In this document: positions 1-10,384 of the stretch, piece after piece
How the letters are laid out: every line of letters begins with the position of its first letter
Position numbering within the stretch: the first letter of the stretch is position 1
Assembly (NCBI GenBank): GCA_011109175.1
Contig: RDEW01000009.1
Location: 878,227-942,226 of the forward strand
Length of the DNA: 64,000 nucleotides
From: Dicyema japonicum
Lineage: Eukaryota; Dicyemida; Rhombozoa; Dicyemidae
Reading direction: 5' to 3'
The notes under the pieces: model-generated
Told to the model about the DNA's origin: nothing
The model's database searches: none
What the model saw: only the letters and a program-made list of their open reading frames with translations
Made by a program: the position numbers and the translations under genes

Positions 1-839
1 GTAAAGTAGTACATTTTCAATTTTGAAAACATTCATGTTAGATATTTTAAATAAGATCAGGCGTTAGACAAGATACAGGGAAGACGATATTCTTAATCAA
101 GAGTACGGTTTTCATATATTTCTATTCAAAGCTATTTGGCAGAATTTGAAGGCTCATAGATAGAAATTCTGAATTGATCTTGATTCATTACGAGTAATAG
201 CTAAAAAGGAGGAGATTGGAAGAGGATGTATAGTAGGATAGTGAACGTGGCACAATGAAACCTTAAATTATGATAATAATAGGAGAAACAAGTGAAGAAT
301 TATATAAAAGCACGACGGAGAGGATGTAAGATTACAATGTTACATAAATAATTGCGACTTAATTTGCAATTACAAAGGAAAATATTTTTTAACATTTCTT
401 ATTTCAATTTTCTTTATACGTCTCCCCAATCGGTTCGTATTTGAATTACTACGCTAGGTCCGATTTATCTGCTCTTCTACTTTGGACGGCGTTCTCATAT
501 GTTGTGATATCAATGCGAAACACCCTTTTATGATTATCAAACCTACCCTCCGATACAAAAGGGAGACTACTATAACAGATGGGGTTTTTTTACGATCATG
601 ATTGACCAATCAAAAAACACATGAACGTCCTAAAATGATACCGACTAACGAACTTGGCCGGATATTACTTTTTTTCCCTTTCCCTGACTCCAATGTCGCC
701 TTGGTCATTCAGTTATGATCCAGGAACTGATCACAACCCAATTTTGATGAAAATCAAAAAAAGCTTTTTCAGAGAAGGGTTTCTTGGCACTTGTTATTAA
801 AGTACCAACTTAAAACTACCATTTAATTACGACAACTGT
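1..839. other. No gene recognised
   Basis: I see no conserved coding frame, RNA gene or clear repeat boundary here on either strand. The sequence is AT-rich and has no long open frame. It may be the degraded 5' part of the LINE that begins just downstream, but nothing in it shows this. Confidence 0.5.
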
Positions 840-2034
840 TTGACAAACCTTTATCTTGATGGCTTTTTTTTCCTTAACAAAGTGTTTGGCTATATCAACA
901 TCAAAGAGCGGAGAAAGAAGGCTGCCGGAAGAGGCTGTGCAGACTGTTTCTTTCTACTGAATTCTGAAATCATAAAAGCAAGGGATTCTAAAAGACAAAT
1001 AAACTTATTATGTCTTGATATCTCGAAAGCATTTCAAAGTATCTTGTATCAGCATGTGTATGGAATGAAGCGTTGTCAAAGCATCTTGTATCAGCATGTG
1101 TTCCAAGATACCTATTTGTTTGGCTAAGAAATTATCTTCATGAAAGACAATCTTTTGTGAATGTGTGTGGAAATATATCCGATGCAATATCATTCAAGAG
1201 GGGAGTACCACAAGGTTCAGTATTGAGTCCTATTTTGTTTAATATATTCATGGTGAGTTTTCCACGTTCGAGGAATATTAATAGCCTTCTTATTTATGCG
1301 GATGACGTAATCGTGGTGAACATATTTCTAAAATCTTCTATATCTGAAGGACGAATCCGGGAGTATGTGGACCAGATTGAGCAATGGTGTAACTTGAGAG
1401 GGTTAAAGCTCTCTGCTGAAAGATCTTGCGCACTCAGAATATGCAATGTGAAAAAGCACCTGAAACAAGAATACACACTGGGAGTAAACAATGCACACAG
1501 TCTTCGCTACCTGAGAGTCGACTATGGACATGCAGGAGATTACATGAATGACATAAAGGGGAGGAGAAAGAGAGCCTTTCAGTCGCTCCTATGTACACGA
1601 AAGTTACACGTTAGCCGCGAAACCTACCTGTTCATCTTCAAGGGAGTTATTCTTCCTAGCCTACTTTATGGGTGCGAGGGGTGGTTCTTTTCTCAGAAAA
1701 GGGAGAAGATCTAATCCCTCCTAGATAAGACTAAAAGAGCTGCAATTAAGCTCTCCTTTAACAAGAAACTGAAAGACTGTCTAAGCGAGGACGAAAACAA
1801 GCTCTTAGAACCGATTAGCAGGATTGTGGAGGATCGGATCAATGGTTTCAGGAGGAGATCAAAGATCCAGGACACGTATATAAAGCTGGAAGAAACGTAC
1901 TGAAAAAAAATTAATAAAAAAAGGAAAAAGGGTCCAGGTGTGAAGTCCAAGCCCAATGGTAGGACTCACATGTAACACCCTCCAGAAAACTCTTTAACTC
2001 TTTTGTTAATAAATTGTTGTTATTGTTGTCGAAA
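840..2034 (+). mobile_element. LINE-J copy 1: reverse transcriptase part and 3' end
   Basis: This is the reverse-transcriptase half of an APE-type non-LTR retrotransposon. The first frame reads LLCLDISKAFQ, the RT palm motif with the first catalytic Asp. The frame starting at 1073 has RGVPQGSVLSPILFN and then IYADDV, the YxDD catalytic motif, and PSLLYGCEGW, the usual thumb/connection motif of jockey-like elements. The frame runs on past a single in-frame TAA at 1712 to a TGA near 1903, so one stop plus a frame change near 1100 are the main lesions. The 3' end contains a pyrimidine-rich stretch, AATAAAT and a short TTG-rich tail ending near 2034. The same tail recurs at 9,505-9,564. The 5' half of the element, with gag and endonuclease, is absent. 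It is a pseudogene copy. The clade assignment is tentative; the RT identity is secure. Confidence 0.85.
1035..1101 (+). repeat. Short direct duplication inside the RT frame
   Basis: A 25-nt word (CAAAG[T/C]ATCTTGTATC...GTGT) occurs at 1035-1059 and again at 1077-1101 with one mismatch, 42 nt apart. In protein terms the segment SILYQHV appears twice, separated by YGMKRCQ. The spacing is a multiple of three, but the second unit is the one joined to the downstream RT frame. Confidence 0.8.
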
Positions 2035-3000
2035 ATGATATAGGGAGTGATCACTTACCTCAAACTTTGGAGCTGCGAACTGGATCCGTTTTTGAAGATG
2101 AAATATTTCTTGGATATAATATCAACAGAATTGATTGGGCTCATTTTAATTCTTATATTTCTATGAAGTTGGATAATATTTGAAAATTGAAAATTTTAAA
2201 TCATGTGGATATCAATAGTTTAGATGTAAAATTAAGAAATGTTATATTAAACTATCTTGATGATTATGGAAGGAGAAGATTTCTATCTCCGCATAGAAAT
2301 AAATTAATAAATGGGGAGCAATGTCGTTTGATTCGTGAAATAAAAAATTTGGAAGGAAAATTGAGACGACGTTGGGATCCACAAGATTCTTACCGTCTTA
2401 AAGAGAGGATCAAGTCTATAAAAGAAGTATCAAAAAGTAGTGAAGAAGATAGATGGAGGAGAGAATGTTCCAAACTCTATCGTAATAATCCTAAATTCTT
2501 GAAACTTTTTTCGAAAATGAATTCTTTGGATAGGAAAGGTGAAAAGATAAATTTCTAGTCTCGTGACGGCTCTCGGATCCCGAAAGAAAAAGTTCCCGAT
2601 GTCTTAAGACAACAGCTCCCAGAGGTACAAGAATTGGATCCTCTGTTAATTATTCCTTGAGACATACAAACTAGTTTTCTTGAAGAGGAGCCATCCTCAC
2701 TTGTGGAGTGGTCTTTGTGTGGAACGATTTCTATGGAAAAGATAATTCCTGCTATTAATACATGCAAAAATAAAGCTCCGAGATGGGATTTTATCCCCTT
2801 GACTATCTTCAAAAATGCTGGAATGCCATTATTGAAATCATTATGGACTTTATTTAATTCTTCGTGGTGTTCTGGACATGTTCCTTCAACGTGGAAGAAG
2901 TCTTTTGTACGGATGATCCCGAAGAAGGGAAAATCTAGTTTAAATCCAGGAAAACTATAGACCAATAAGCCTGATATGCAGTATCTCAAAAATCATGGAA
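2035..3000 (+). mobile_element. LINE-J copy 2: endonuclease end, linker and RT start
   Basis: A second decayed LINE-J copy begins directly at the 3' tail of copy 1. It starts with the end of the APE endonuclease (GSDHLPQTLELRTG, with the catalytic SDH motif), followed by a charged linker (2187-2558, RLIREIKNLEGKLRRRWD). The fingers of the reverse transcriptase follow at 2703-2960 (NKAPRWDFIPLTIFKNAG and VPSTWKKSFVRMIPKKGKS). Frame changes and a TGA near 2660 break it. It lacks the RT palm and 3' end. A homologous linker appears in copy 3 at 3968-4207, which supports the family assignment. Confidence 0.8.
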
Positions 3001-3014
3001 AAATTTAAACGAAA

Positions 3015-4620
3015 CGAAGATGAAGTCAAATGAGAATACGGTACTCCCGGGTTTCGAATCGATATCTTTATACTGGAACGAAGGGACTATACCAGGGACA
3101 TCAATTTTTTATCGGTTTCATCTAAAGACAAGGAATCCAAGAATTATTACATCAGTTTGTTGTGAGTTTGTCTCCATTAATGTTTGTTGTGTCGACGGTT
3201 GGCTCGCAATTGGCGGTATGTATTCTAAATCCTTGAGAGAATGTACCGGAGATATCTCTGAGTTCTTCAGTGAAAACCCGATGGCTATACTGAAAGGTGA
3301 TCTCGACTCCAAGAGCACATCCTTTGGCTGCAAGAAGAGTAACAGGGATGGCAAGCTCCTGATGAAGCTATCTAAAAGCCTAGGAGTAAAAGTCTTTACA
3401 TCGAAAGAAGATAACCATTTCTCTCCCTACGGAGGTGACATGCTTGGTGTCTTCTTGATTTCCCCTGCTATTTCAGAATACGCCGACGTACCAATTACTC
3501 TTTCGGATATTGGCAGTGACCACATTCCATTGCTAATATCCGTGGATATGAAAATGAGGCGGGTGGCATAGTGGTTAGGTGTCGGGCTAAAGTAACTTAG
3601 GTCACGGGTTCGATTCTCGCTGCTGTTCACCTGGTGGAAGGTTACACGCATCTACGATGCGGAAAGGGCTTGACGAGTGACGCCTTCATCAGTGGAGATT
3701 CACTGCGGAACTGGATAGTCAAAAGGACATACACACAAAAAAAATAAAAAAACAAAGAAGTGAAGAGCATTCCTTGGTTCTCCGTCTACGATTAGTTATA
3801 ATAACTGTTCTTTACATAAATAAAGTGTGTGTTCTGCACGAGCGAAACCCTAGGCATCTTACGTGCTTATGGCAACGCGGTAGTTCTTAATTAATTATGA
3901 AAATGATTAATGAACCTGAGTCTTTGTCGGTTACGAAGCCAAGAGTCTAAACTGGAATCACTATAGGATGTTCATTGCAAAGGAATTGATGTTAGGGCAT
4001 ACTGAGCCCAAGATTCGTCTGGAAATTGATAAAACAAGTAAACGAGTAACGGATCTGATATTATACTATCTGGATAATTTTGCTAGAAACATATACTCAA
4101 GAAACAATAATGTTGTTCCTATTCCATGGCACATCAAGAGGATTGTGTTGAAAAGAAATAATCTAAGGACTAAACTGAGGAGATGCGTAGACCACAGGAC
4201 CGCTTAGCTTTGTCTCACAAAATCGGCGAACTACAAAAGCAGTTGTCGGAACAATTCAAAAGTTGGAATGAGAATAAGTGGAACTTTCAACTACGGAAGC
4301 TAAACAAACACAATCCCTCTTTCTGGAAATATACCGAAGAGTAGGAACCCAGAGTCAACCGCAAACAAGATTGTGCTCAAAAAACCAGATGGCACCAATT
4401 ACTATGCTGAAGAAGAAATACCTTTAGTTTTTGAGACACAACTCAAAAAAATAATTGAAGCTGTAGCATTTGTAAGAGTAAAAGTGATAATCATGGACCC
4501 AGACTTGGAAGCCATAATTCATCGTCGTCCTTATGAATTGTTTGTAAAAGCGTTAGACATTCCTCTTGTTGGTAATTTGAGTGCTACAACCACTCAAAGA
4601 ACTTTTTTCATTTGACTATT
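3015..4620 (+). mobile_element. LINE-J copy 3, interrupted by a SINE
   Basis: The frame at 3020-3547 is the C-terminal half of an APE endonuclease: GDLDSKSTSFGCKKSNRDG, then NHFSPYGGDMLGV, then GSDHIPLLISVD with the catalytic SDH. The frame stops where a tRNA-derived SINE begins at 3558. After the SINE the LINE linker resumes (3968-4207, YYLDNFARN and LKRNNLRTKLRRCVD), matching copy 2 in order and content. The part beyond 4,340 is weak. The element is 5'-truncated and dead. Confidence 0.75.
3548..3906 (+). mobile_element. tRNA-derived SINE with target-site duplication
   Basis: The insert at 3558-3896 (339 bp) is flanked by the perfect 10-bp duplication ATGAAAATGA at 3548-3557 and 3897-3906. 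Its head carries pol III promoter-like boxes: A box TGGCATAGTGG near 3562 and B box GGTTCGATTC near 3608, spaced as in a tRNA. A conserved body follows (ACGAGTGACGCCTTCATCAG). The same head and body recur at 39,288-39,610, and the body alone in reverse at 10,385-10,645 and 48,357-48,480. The duplication shows target-primed integration into LINE-J copy 3, and the enzyme was presumably supplied by one of the LINEs. Confidence 0.9.
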
Positions 4621-4794
4621 ATTGTTATTATCTAAAAATCCCAATACCACCAAGAAAGAAAGGTTAAACCGACTAATTAGTTGATACCAGCCTCCAAATA
4701 GCTTCCGAACTCTCCTTTAGTGCTTTCTTTTGTGTCTGAAGAGGAATTATACCGGGGTGTATGACTTTAGTAATTTATTTAAACGGCGAATCAC

Positions 4795-4885
4795 TGACAA
4801 ATTAAAGGGAAATCCGTGGCCGTCAGGTGATCCCTTAAGCAGCCGTCTCATCTTTGCTCGGTGTTCGTCCTGAGAATTGACGCAC
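4795..4885. repeat. Dispersed repeat shared with 48,590-48,690
   Basis: The segment around GTCAGGTGAT, CTCATCTTTGCTCGGTGTTC and GACGCA has a close counterpart at 48,590-48,690 (GCCAGGTGATTCCGG, CTCATTCTTGCTCGGTGTTC). The shared words keep order and spacing over roughly 85 bp. I do not recognise the family. It could be the 5' end of a LINE or another SINE. Between 4,885 and 5,013 only AT-rich sequence is seen. Confidence 0.55.
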
Positions 4886-5013
4886 TTCCAGTATGATCTA
4901 AAAGTACTAGTAGTGAAAAAAAACAGCTTAATTTAAAGTAATAATAACAAAATAAATTTTAATATTAATTAAAAAAATTAATTAATTTGAAATTATTGTG
5001 TTATTGTTTTCAG

Positions 5014-5048
5014 GTGATGCTAGTTCCTAAAAGTAGATACAGAAAACT
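5014..5048 (+). promoter_or_regulatory. Candidate 3' splice site and 35-nt leader of the DMAP1 gene
   Basis: A pyrimidine-rich stretch ending in TTATTGTTTTCAG (to 5013) lies 35 nt upstream of the DMAP1 start codon, with no exon recognisable before it. It could end a 5'UTR intron or be a spliced-leader acceptor. A similar acceptor (AATCAATTTTAG) lies 22 nt upstream of the CDK12-like start on the other strand. Confidence 0.4.
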
Positions 5049-6502
5049 ATGCCCCTCATAATAAGATCAGACGTTGATAGTATTTTAAAAATTGATGAAA
5101 ACGAGAAGACTACTTCACATAAATCTGCTAAGAAAATAGAAAAAATAAAACTACGTCCAGTAGGACGTCCTCCCAAATCCAAAAATATCAAAAACATATC
5201 AAAGAGGTATTTTCTAGTTAAGTATAAAAATTTATCATTATTTAAATTAAATTTTATTATTAAAGTAATGAAATCCTTCCAATATTGGAAACATCAAAAG
5301 GATATAAACAGGATATAATACGTAAATCGAATGTCAAAGCACGTCGATGGCATTTGGTTCCTTTCAAAACTCCTGGAAGAAGCGATAACACGAAATTTTA
5401 TCATTGGGAAAGAATTGAAAGTGTTTATAACAGTCCATTCTCAAAAGCTTATGAAAATGAATTGGAAATTCCAAGATATACAGATGAAGAATATTATGAG
5501 TTTCTAAGTGATCCGGATTGGAATAAATCAGAAACTGATTATTTGATGGAATGCCTCGAAGATTATAATCTTAGATTTATAATTGTTGCTGATCGATGGG
5601 ACACGGAAAAATTTTCTCCCCGTTCTGTAGAAGAAATTAAAGGGCGCTATTACGATATAAAAAATACATTTTTTAAATCACGAAATAATACTGGGGAGTC
5701 TAGCCCTTATGTTTATGATTGTGAGCATGAGAAAAGGAGGAGACATCAATTGAATTTACTTTTATCAAGAACACTAGATGACGAAGCAGAAGAAGAATTT
5801 TTAATACAAGAGCTAAAGAAAATTGAAAGTCGTAGGAGAGGGCATGAACGTAAAACACAAGATCTTCATAGTATGATAAAAGTTGCTGATATTGGAGTCG
5901 ATATTAGAAAAACTGATAAAAAGGTGACTAAAAAGAGGCCTGTAATTCGTCCTCGCAATCTTTCCTCGGTTAATTTTCGTGTATTCATTTTAGGTTCTTT
6001 GCGATAATAATCTTATACGTTTTACTGAAGTGAAGCCGCCTGCAATTTATGTGAGTAGTCAAAAAGTCTCGTTTATTTATGACTTAGTAGATCAAATTGC
6101 CTAATATGATGGGAAATAAAATGGTTAAATTAATTGAGGAAACCCTTGCAGATTTAAAAGTCGGTTATTGTTTTTATTTTATGAGTAACAGATGCCATGT
6201 TAATATCTTCTGAGGATAGGTCTACTTTATTTAATGAATTGCGTCAAAATATTGTTTTAATGCACGAACTTAAGGTCACACTTTCTGGCTGTGAGCTTGA
6301 ACTTACATCACTTAGACATCAATATGAAACATCTGTTGCTGGAAAGGTATTTTTTGTTTTTAAATAGAATACCTCAGTAATTATGAATGATAGTCTCAAT
6401 GAATGGATTAACATTCCACAGTCTGAGAATAACACAAGTTCATCACTAAAAGATTCGCAAAAAGTATTATTCCAAAGCTATTTTCTAGAGAGAAATACAT
6501 AA
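5049..6502 (+). CDS. DMAP1: DMAP1/SWC4 homologue, six exons with mostly 21-28 nt introns
   Basis: DMAP1 (yeast Swc4) is a subunit of the NuA4/TIP60 acetyltransferase and SRCAP/SWR1 remodelling complexes in the nucleus. Exons: 5049-5206, 5266-5968, 5994-6065, 6091-6163, 6192-6346 and 6368-6502. The joined frame is open for 431 residues (human DMAP1 is about 467). The introns are 59, 25, 25, 28 and 21 nt, all GT..AG. The N terminus (RSDVDSIL) aligns with the usual DVRDIL start. Exon 2 has ARRWHLVPFKTPGRSDN and FYHWERIE, then the SANT-like core (FLSDPDWNKSETDYL, LRFIIVADRWD, SVEEIKGRYYDI) and a basic helix (LIQELKKIESRRR). Exons 4-5 give KLPNMMGNKMVKLIEETL and STLFNELRQNIVLMHEL, the conserved C-terminal block. 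The segment that normally follows the first basic patch (PEGMHREVY in animals) is missing at intron 1, whose 59-nt length is therefore the least certain boundary. AATAAA at 6555-6560 could serve polyadenylation. Confidence 0.93.
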
Positions 6503-6617
6503 TGCGGATAAAGTTGAAGATAAACGTAAGGGGAGTAATTTTTGATTTTTAAATAATAAATGATTGAATTCAATAACGTATTGTACAATTTCACAATTAT
6601 AAAGATAAAATTGTAAT
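6503..6617. promoter_or_regulatory. 115-bp convergent 3' spacer with candidate poly(A) signal
   Basis: Only 115 bp separate the stop codons of DMAP1 (+) and the CDK12-like gene (-). AATAAA at 6555-6560 on the plus strand is a plausible poly(A) signal for DMAP1. I see no canonical signal for the minus gene inside the spacer, so its 3' end may overlap the DMAP1 transcript. Confidence 0.5.
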
Positions 6618-8402
6618 TTATTTCGTGTATGCTTTGTCGCGTAAATTGTGATTTCGGTTCTTTCGATAGCTACGTCCCCCTGGTAGACTAAAGACAGTAA
6701 GATAAAAACATACTTAACAAATTCGACTTTGTCCAGATTAGTATTTAACATCCAAGATGTATTCAAAGCTTGTTGAATAGTAATTCTACGTGAAGGATCC
6801 AAAATAAGCATTGATTCTAACAAATTGAGAGCTTTAGAATGAACACTTAGTTATAAATTAAATATTACTATGAAAATTCTTCTTTTATCTTATTTTTCTC
6901 ATAAAAACGAGGACATATTGTGGAATAGAATGGAAGATTAATAACTGAAGGCCATATTTCTGGAGAAATAGTTCCACATAATTTGGTTATTGCATCCAAT
7001 TGTTCCAATTCATTATGTGCTTTAAAAAGTTGACGTTTTTTAAAAAGTTCTCCAAGAATGCAACTGTTATAAAAAATGAACGTAACCCAGAACTCCAAAT
7101 ATCTATGGCAGTCCCATATCGTTCTTCTCCGAGTAAAAGTTCAGGAGGCCGATATCCAAGAGTAATCACTTTATTTGTATATGGGCGAGTTTTATCTTCT
7201 GAATTGTACAATCTAGCAAGTCCGAAATCGGCAAGCTTTAATCGGCCTCTGAAATTCAAATATTTGAATATTACTTTGAGTTGATTAAAATATTTGAGCC
7301 TTTAATATCCCTGTGAAGATAATTATTGAGATGACAAAAAAATATTGCTTTTAAAAGTTGTTTCATAATACTCGCAATCTCATCGCAATTAAAATGACAA
7401 TAATGATCCTTGATTAGAAAACTTAGATCATGATCAAGATATTCAAAAACCAAGTAAAAAACATCTAAAATATGACAAAATAGTATGAACCTTTTTTTAA
7501 ATTAAAAAGTTCATCTTTATTGAAAACAACATCAAATAAACTGACAATATTTTCATTTTCTAAAGTGCGAAGTATTTTGACTTCACGAACGGCAGTGATA
7601 GGAAACCCTTCATGGTCAAGATTTAAATTGACACGTTTTAATGCAAAATATTTTCCTATAAACACGTTTTAAAATGTTTAAATACCGGTTTTATTATGTT
7701 TAGCTTTAAAGACATGACCATATGTTCCAATTCCGATTTTTTCTACTATCTTATAATCCGTTATTAGGTTTTCACTACAGGACTGGTGGACACTTCCTAA
7801 TCTTTTTTGACGCTTTCTATCTTTTATTGATTGAAGGTTATCATCTAAAAATTTTAAGTAAAAGTTAATCAAAATAAATAAATCCAATTTTTTAGATATC
7901 TGACTGGATTACCTTTATCAGATGATGAACTTATATCTAAAATTAATAACACTAAAAATACCATCAAGATTATATGATAAATTACATAAACTTAAATTTG
8001 GTTTAACTGTAAATTTTTCATTTTTATCTGAAATAAAGTAAATAAATCACTTTGTAGAAATTGAATTGACTGTATTTCATCTGGAGGTGGAGGTGGAAAA
8101 GCTTGATTATCATCAGGAGGTGGGGGGAATACTGTTATTAAATAAAAAATAACTATATATCAGTAGATGTAGATGACTCTTGAATTTCATCACAATTGTT
8201 TTTTTCCTCTTTTAAATTAGTATTATTTTTATTCAAATTATTTTTTGATATCTGTAATTTTATTTCTTCAAATAAAGATGTCGGTTTAATACGAGGCTTT
8301 TTATCAAAAATAGGCGATTTGTTAGAACCAGTTGATGAATATTTACGTTTCCTTAATTTAAAAGCCAATAACCAACATAGGTAAATTATTGTCAAATCCC
8401 AT
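6618..8402 (-). CDS. CDK12/CDK13-type kinase, twelve exons, mostly 22-30 nt introns
   Basis: CDK12/13 with cyclin K phosphorylate Ser2 of the RNA polymerase II C-terminal domain. Exons in transcript order: 8402-8377, 8351-8154, 8131-8051, 8027-7986, 7936-7913, 7844-7686, 7655-7491, 7464-7275, 7248-7087, 7063-6869, 6845-6714 and 6687-6618. The introns are 25, 22, 23, 49, 68, 30, 26, 26, 26, 23, 23 and 26 (alternatively 31) nt across these joins; the kinase-domain ones are the surest. The kinase reads [19 protein letters not shown] (ATP Lys), [14 protein letters not shown] (PITAIRE-like C helix), [56 protein letters not shown] and WSSGCILGELF. PITAx[11 protein letters not shown] and [11 protein letters not shown] point to CDK12/13 rather than CDK9. 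The N-terminal 150 or so residues are basic, then Pro-rich, and much shorter than in vertebrates. Two oddities: Gly replaces the near-invariant Trp of the LWYRPPE loop, and the join of exons 2 and 3 is off by one base beside a C6 run. Without that discrepancy the protein would be about 480 residues. Confidence 0.9.
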
Positions 8403-8620
8403 TAGTACAACATCAACAACGCATCTAAAATTGATTTAAAAATAATAATAATTAATAAAAATAATAAAAGTTAATTTTAGAAATAATTAAATAGTGCAGA
8501 AATTGTGAGTGGATTTTTTCATGGTAAAACAGAGGTCAAATACTCATAAACCTTTAGTTCATTTTATTTATATAAATAAAACTCAAGAGTAGGATCCTTT
8601 AGGGGGATAACATGTCTCTA
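8403..8620. other. Upstream region of the CDK12-like gene
   Basis: This AT-rich stretch contains an acceptor-like TTTTAG on the minus strand ending 22 nt before the kinase start codon. No other gene is seen. It would hold the promoter, but no core element can be named with confidence. Confidence 0.4.
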
Positions 8621-10125
8621 CTGCTCTTTGTTCTCTGTTTGGAGCCATTGAATCACCGCCTCGGTTTGTGCAAGTACAATGTGAGCGTGTTTGTTTCAGT
8701 ACAAATCACCTTTTTATCGATGACCTGAAGATGTATGCTCGAAAAGCTGAGGTGCTATACTCCATAGGGGTCTTTGCCAGGGAGTTCTTTGAGGGTAAAG
8801 GGCTAGATTTAAATTATTCAAAGTCTGTTAATAACGCGCAAATTTGTAGCGATCTGGATGTTACTGAATCTCCAAAGAACCTATCATGCCTGAGAAAAAC
8901 CGACAAATTACTGAAGGCATTCATAAAGAGCAGCGTTGTTATGTAAGTGTCTCTAATGCAAGGAATTTGTTCTTAGCATTAAATGAATATGCTATCTTGC
9001 TGCTAAACTACATATTTGTTGTGGAGTTTGAGCACAAAGACTATGATGAGATTGATGTTATGATCCCTGGAGTACTCAGAGAAAACCACGTCCATCTGCT
9101 GCCAGCCAATAAAAGAGGCTATATTAACTCCTTAAGAAATTCGGCCGTGGACTGTGTGGAGTTGTTCTGCGAATGCATCGCACCCTGATAGTTTGGTCAA
9201 GTGTGTCTCCTGGGAAGCACGTCATAATAAAGTACGAGAAAACATTGGCAACTCACCTAGGCATTATCAGAACTTTTTTGTCTGCTAAGTATGATGTTTA
9301 TGATGGTTGGTTAGTAAATGTGAAGGCGTTGATCGTATACAAAAGAATAATTTAATTGAAAGGATCAACTGAAAAAGCCTTTACAAGGTCCTCTTCAGAG
9401 CATTGGACAACCCACATGTCGACCTAAGTCGACGACAACATGGCTAAAAGATGGTGATAACTCACCTCGATCGGAGGCGTGTGACAAAAGAGTGACAAAA
9501 GAGTATTAATACCCTCCAGAAATCTCCTTAACTCTTTTGTCAATAAATCGTTGTTGTTGTTGTTGATCGGAGGCGTGTTACACGCATATGCAAGACCGCA
9601 ATATTTATTGGTCTCGATTAACAAATACATGTCCCAATTTTATGTCAAGGAACAAGTCGGTTGATCATTTAGCAACTCGGTGCAGATCCATGCTCTGCCA
9701 CGACTATATGTGGAGACATAATGCGGTAGTGAGGAGTCTTCATCTTCTAATATGCAATAAGTATGGTATTCGCCACACCAGAAAGTTGTGGAATCATTAG
9801 TTGCAATGTTTAGTAGGGAATACCAGGGTCCAGATCAAGATAGACAATGTTATCAGAACCTCGGTGCTAGTCAATCACAATAAACTGGACATTGTGTTAC
9901 ACGATAACGAGTCTGGCCAAATCCTTATAATAGAAGTTGGCATTACGCCCAAGACCGTTTGCAGGTGGAGAAAAAAGGGAAGTATGACTTGCTTGCAAAC
10001 GATGAGGCAGATTCTTGGTTGTAAGGTCCTTGTTATTCCAATAGTAAGAAGTGAGAAAAGAATTGCAACAAAGTACTACAGGTGTTATCTAAAACAGTTA
10101 GAGGTATATAAAATTGGCTAAGGGA
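8621..10125 (+). mobile_element. LINE-4 (R4-like) fragment: RT palm to nuclease domain
   Basis: The element is broken into several frames. 8668-8946 contains HLFIDDLKMYA, the RT catalytic FxDD motif as written in R4/Dong-type elements, and YSKSVNNAQ downstream. 9588-9800 contains HLATRCRSMLCHDYMWRHNAVV, matching the His/Cys segment seen before the nuclease of such elements. 9801-10121 contains HNKLDIVLHDNESGQILIIEVGITP, a PD-(D/E)xK-like restriction-type endonuclease signature. These domains occur in this order in non-LTR elements that use a restriction-like endonuclease rather than APE. The copy is 5'-truncated and frameshifted, and an 82-bp LINE-J tail is inserted at 9483-9564. A related copy on the other strand lies at 17,584-19,620. 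Confidence 0.75.
9469..9578 (+). mobile_element. 82-bp LINE-J 3'-tail insertion with 14-bp duplication
   Basis: The 82 bp at 9483-9564 repeat the extreme 3' end of LINE-J copy 1 (CCCTCCAGAAA, AACTCTTTTGT, AATAAAT, then a TTG-rich tail). They are flanked by a perfect 14-bp duplication, GATCGGAGGCGTGT, at 9469-9482 and 9565-9578. This is an abortive target-primed reverse transcription event into the LINE-4 copy. It fixes the order of insertion and the 3' terminus of LINE-J. Confidence 0.88.
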
Positions 10126-10384
10126 CAACACGCCTACAGGCAGTTGTCCTTGAATTCGCCTATAAAAATAGAGACAACTCGCCAACTGGGAAAAATAGGG
10201 GTAAACGTTAAATGTTAAGATAATTTTTAAATATTTTCATTTTATATATACTCATTTTGGTACATATTTTATAAATGTGTACGTTAAATAAGATATTGTA
10301 CCAGTTTTTCATATGATAACAAGTATTCAAATAACAACTTTTTAGAAATAAATAGCGTTTTCAGAAAATCGATTAAATATAAAT
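10126..10384. other. AT-rich spacer, nothing recognised
   Basis: No coding frame or RNA gene is visible. The left part is probably the 3' untranslated end of the LINE-4 copy. Confidence 0.4.

Noticed and set aside
7465-7490. The kinase fragments as a pseudogene with many frameshifts
   Set aside because: Every apparent frameshift in the kinase domain coincides with a GT..AG segment of 23-30 nt whose removal restores the conserved residue order exactly.
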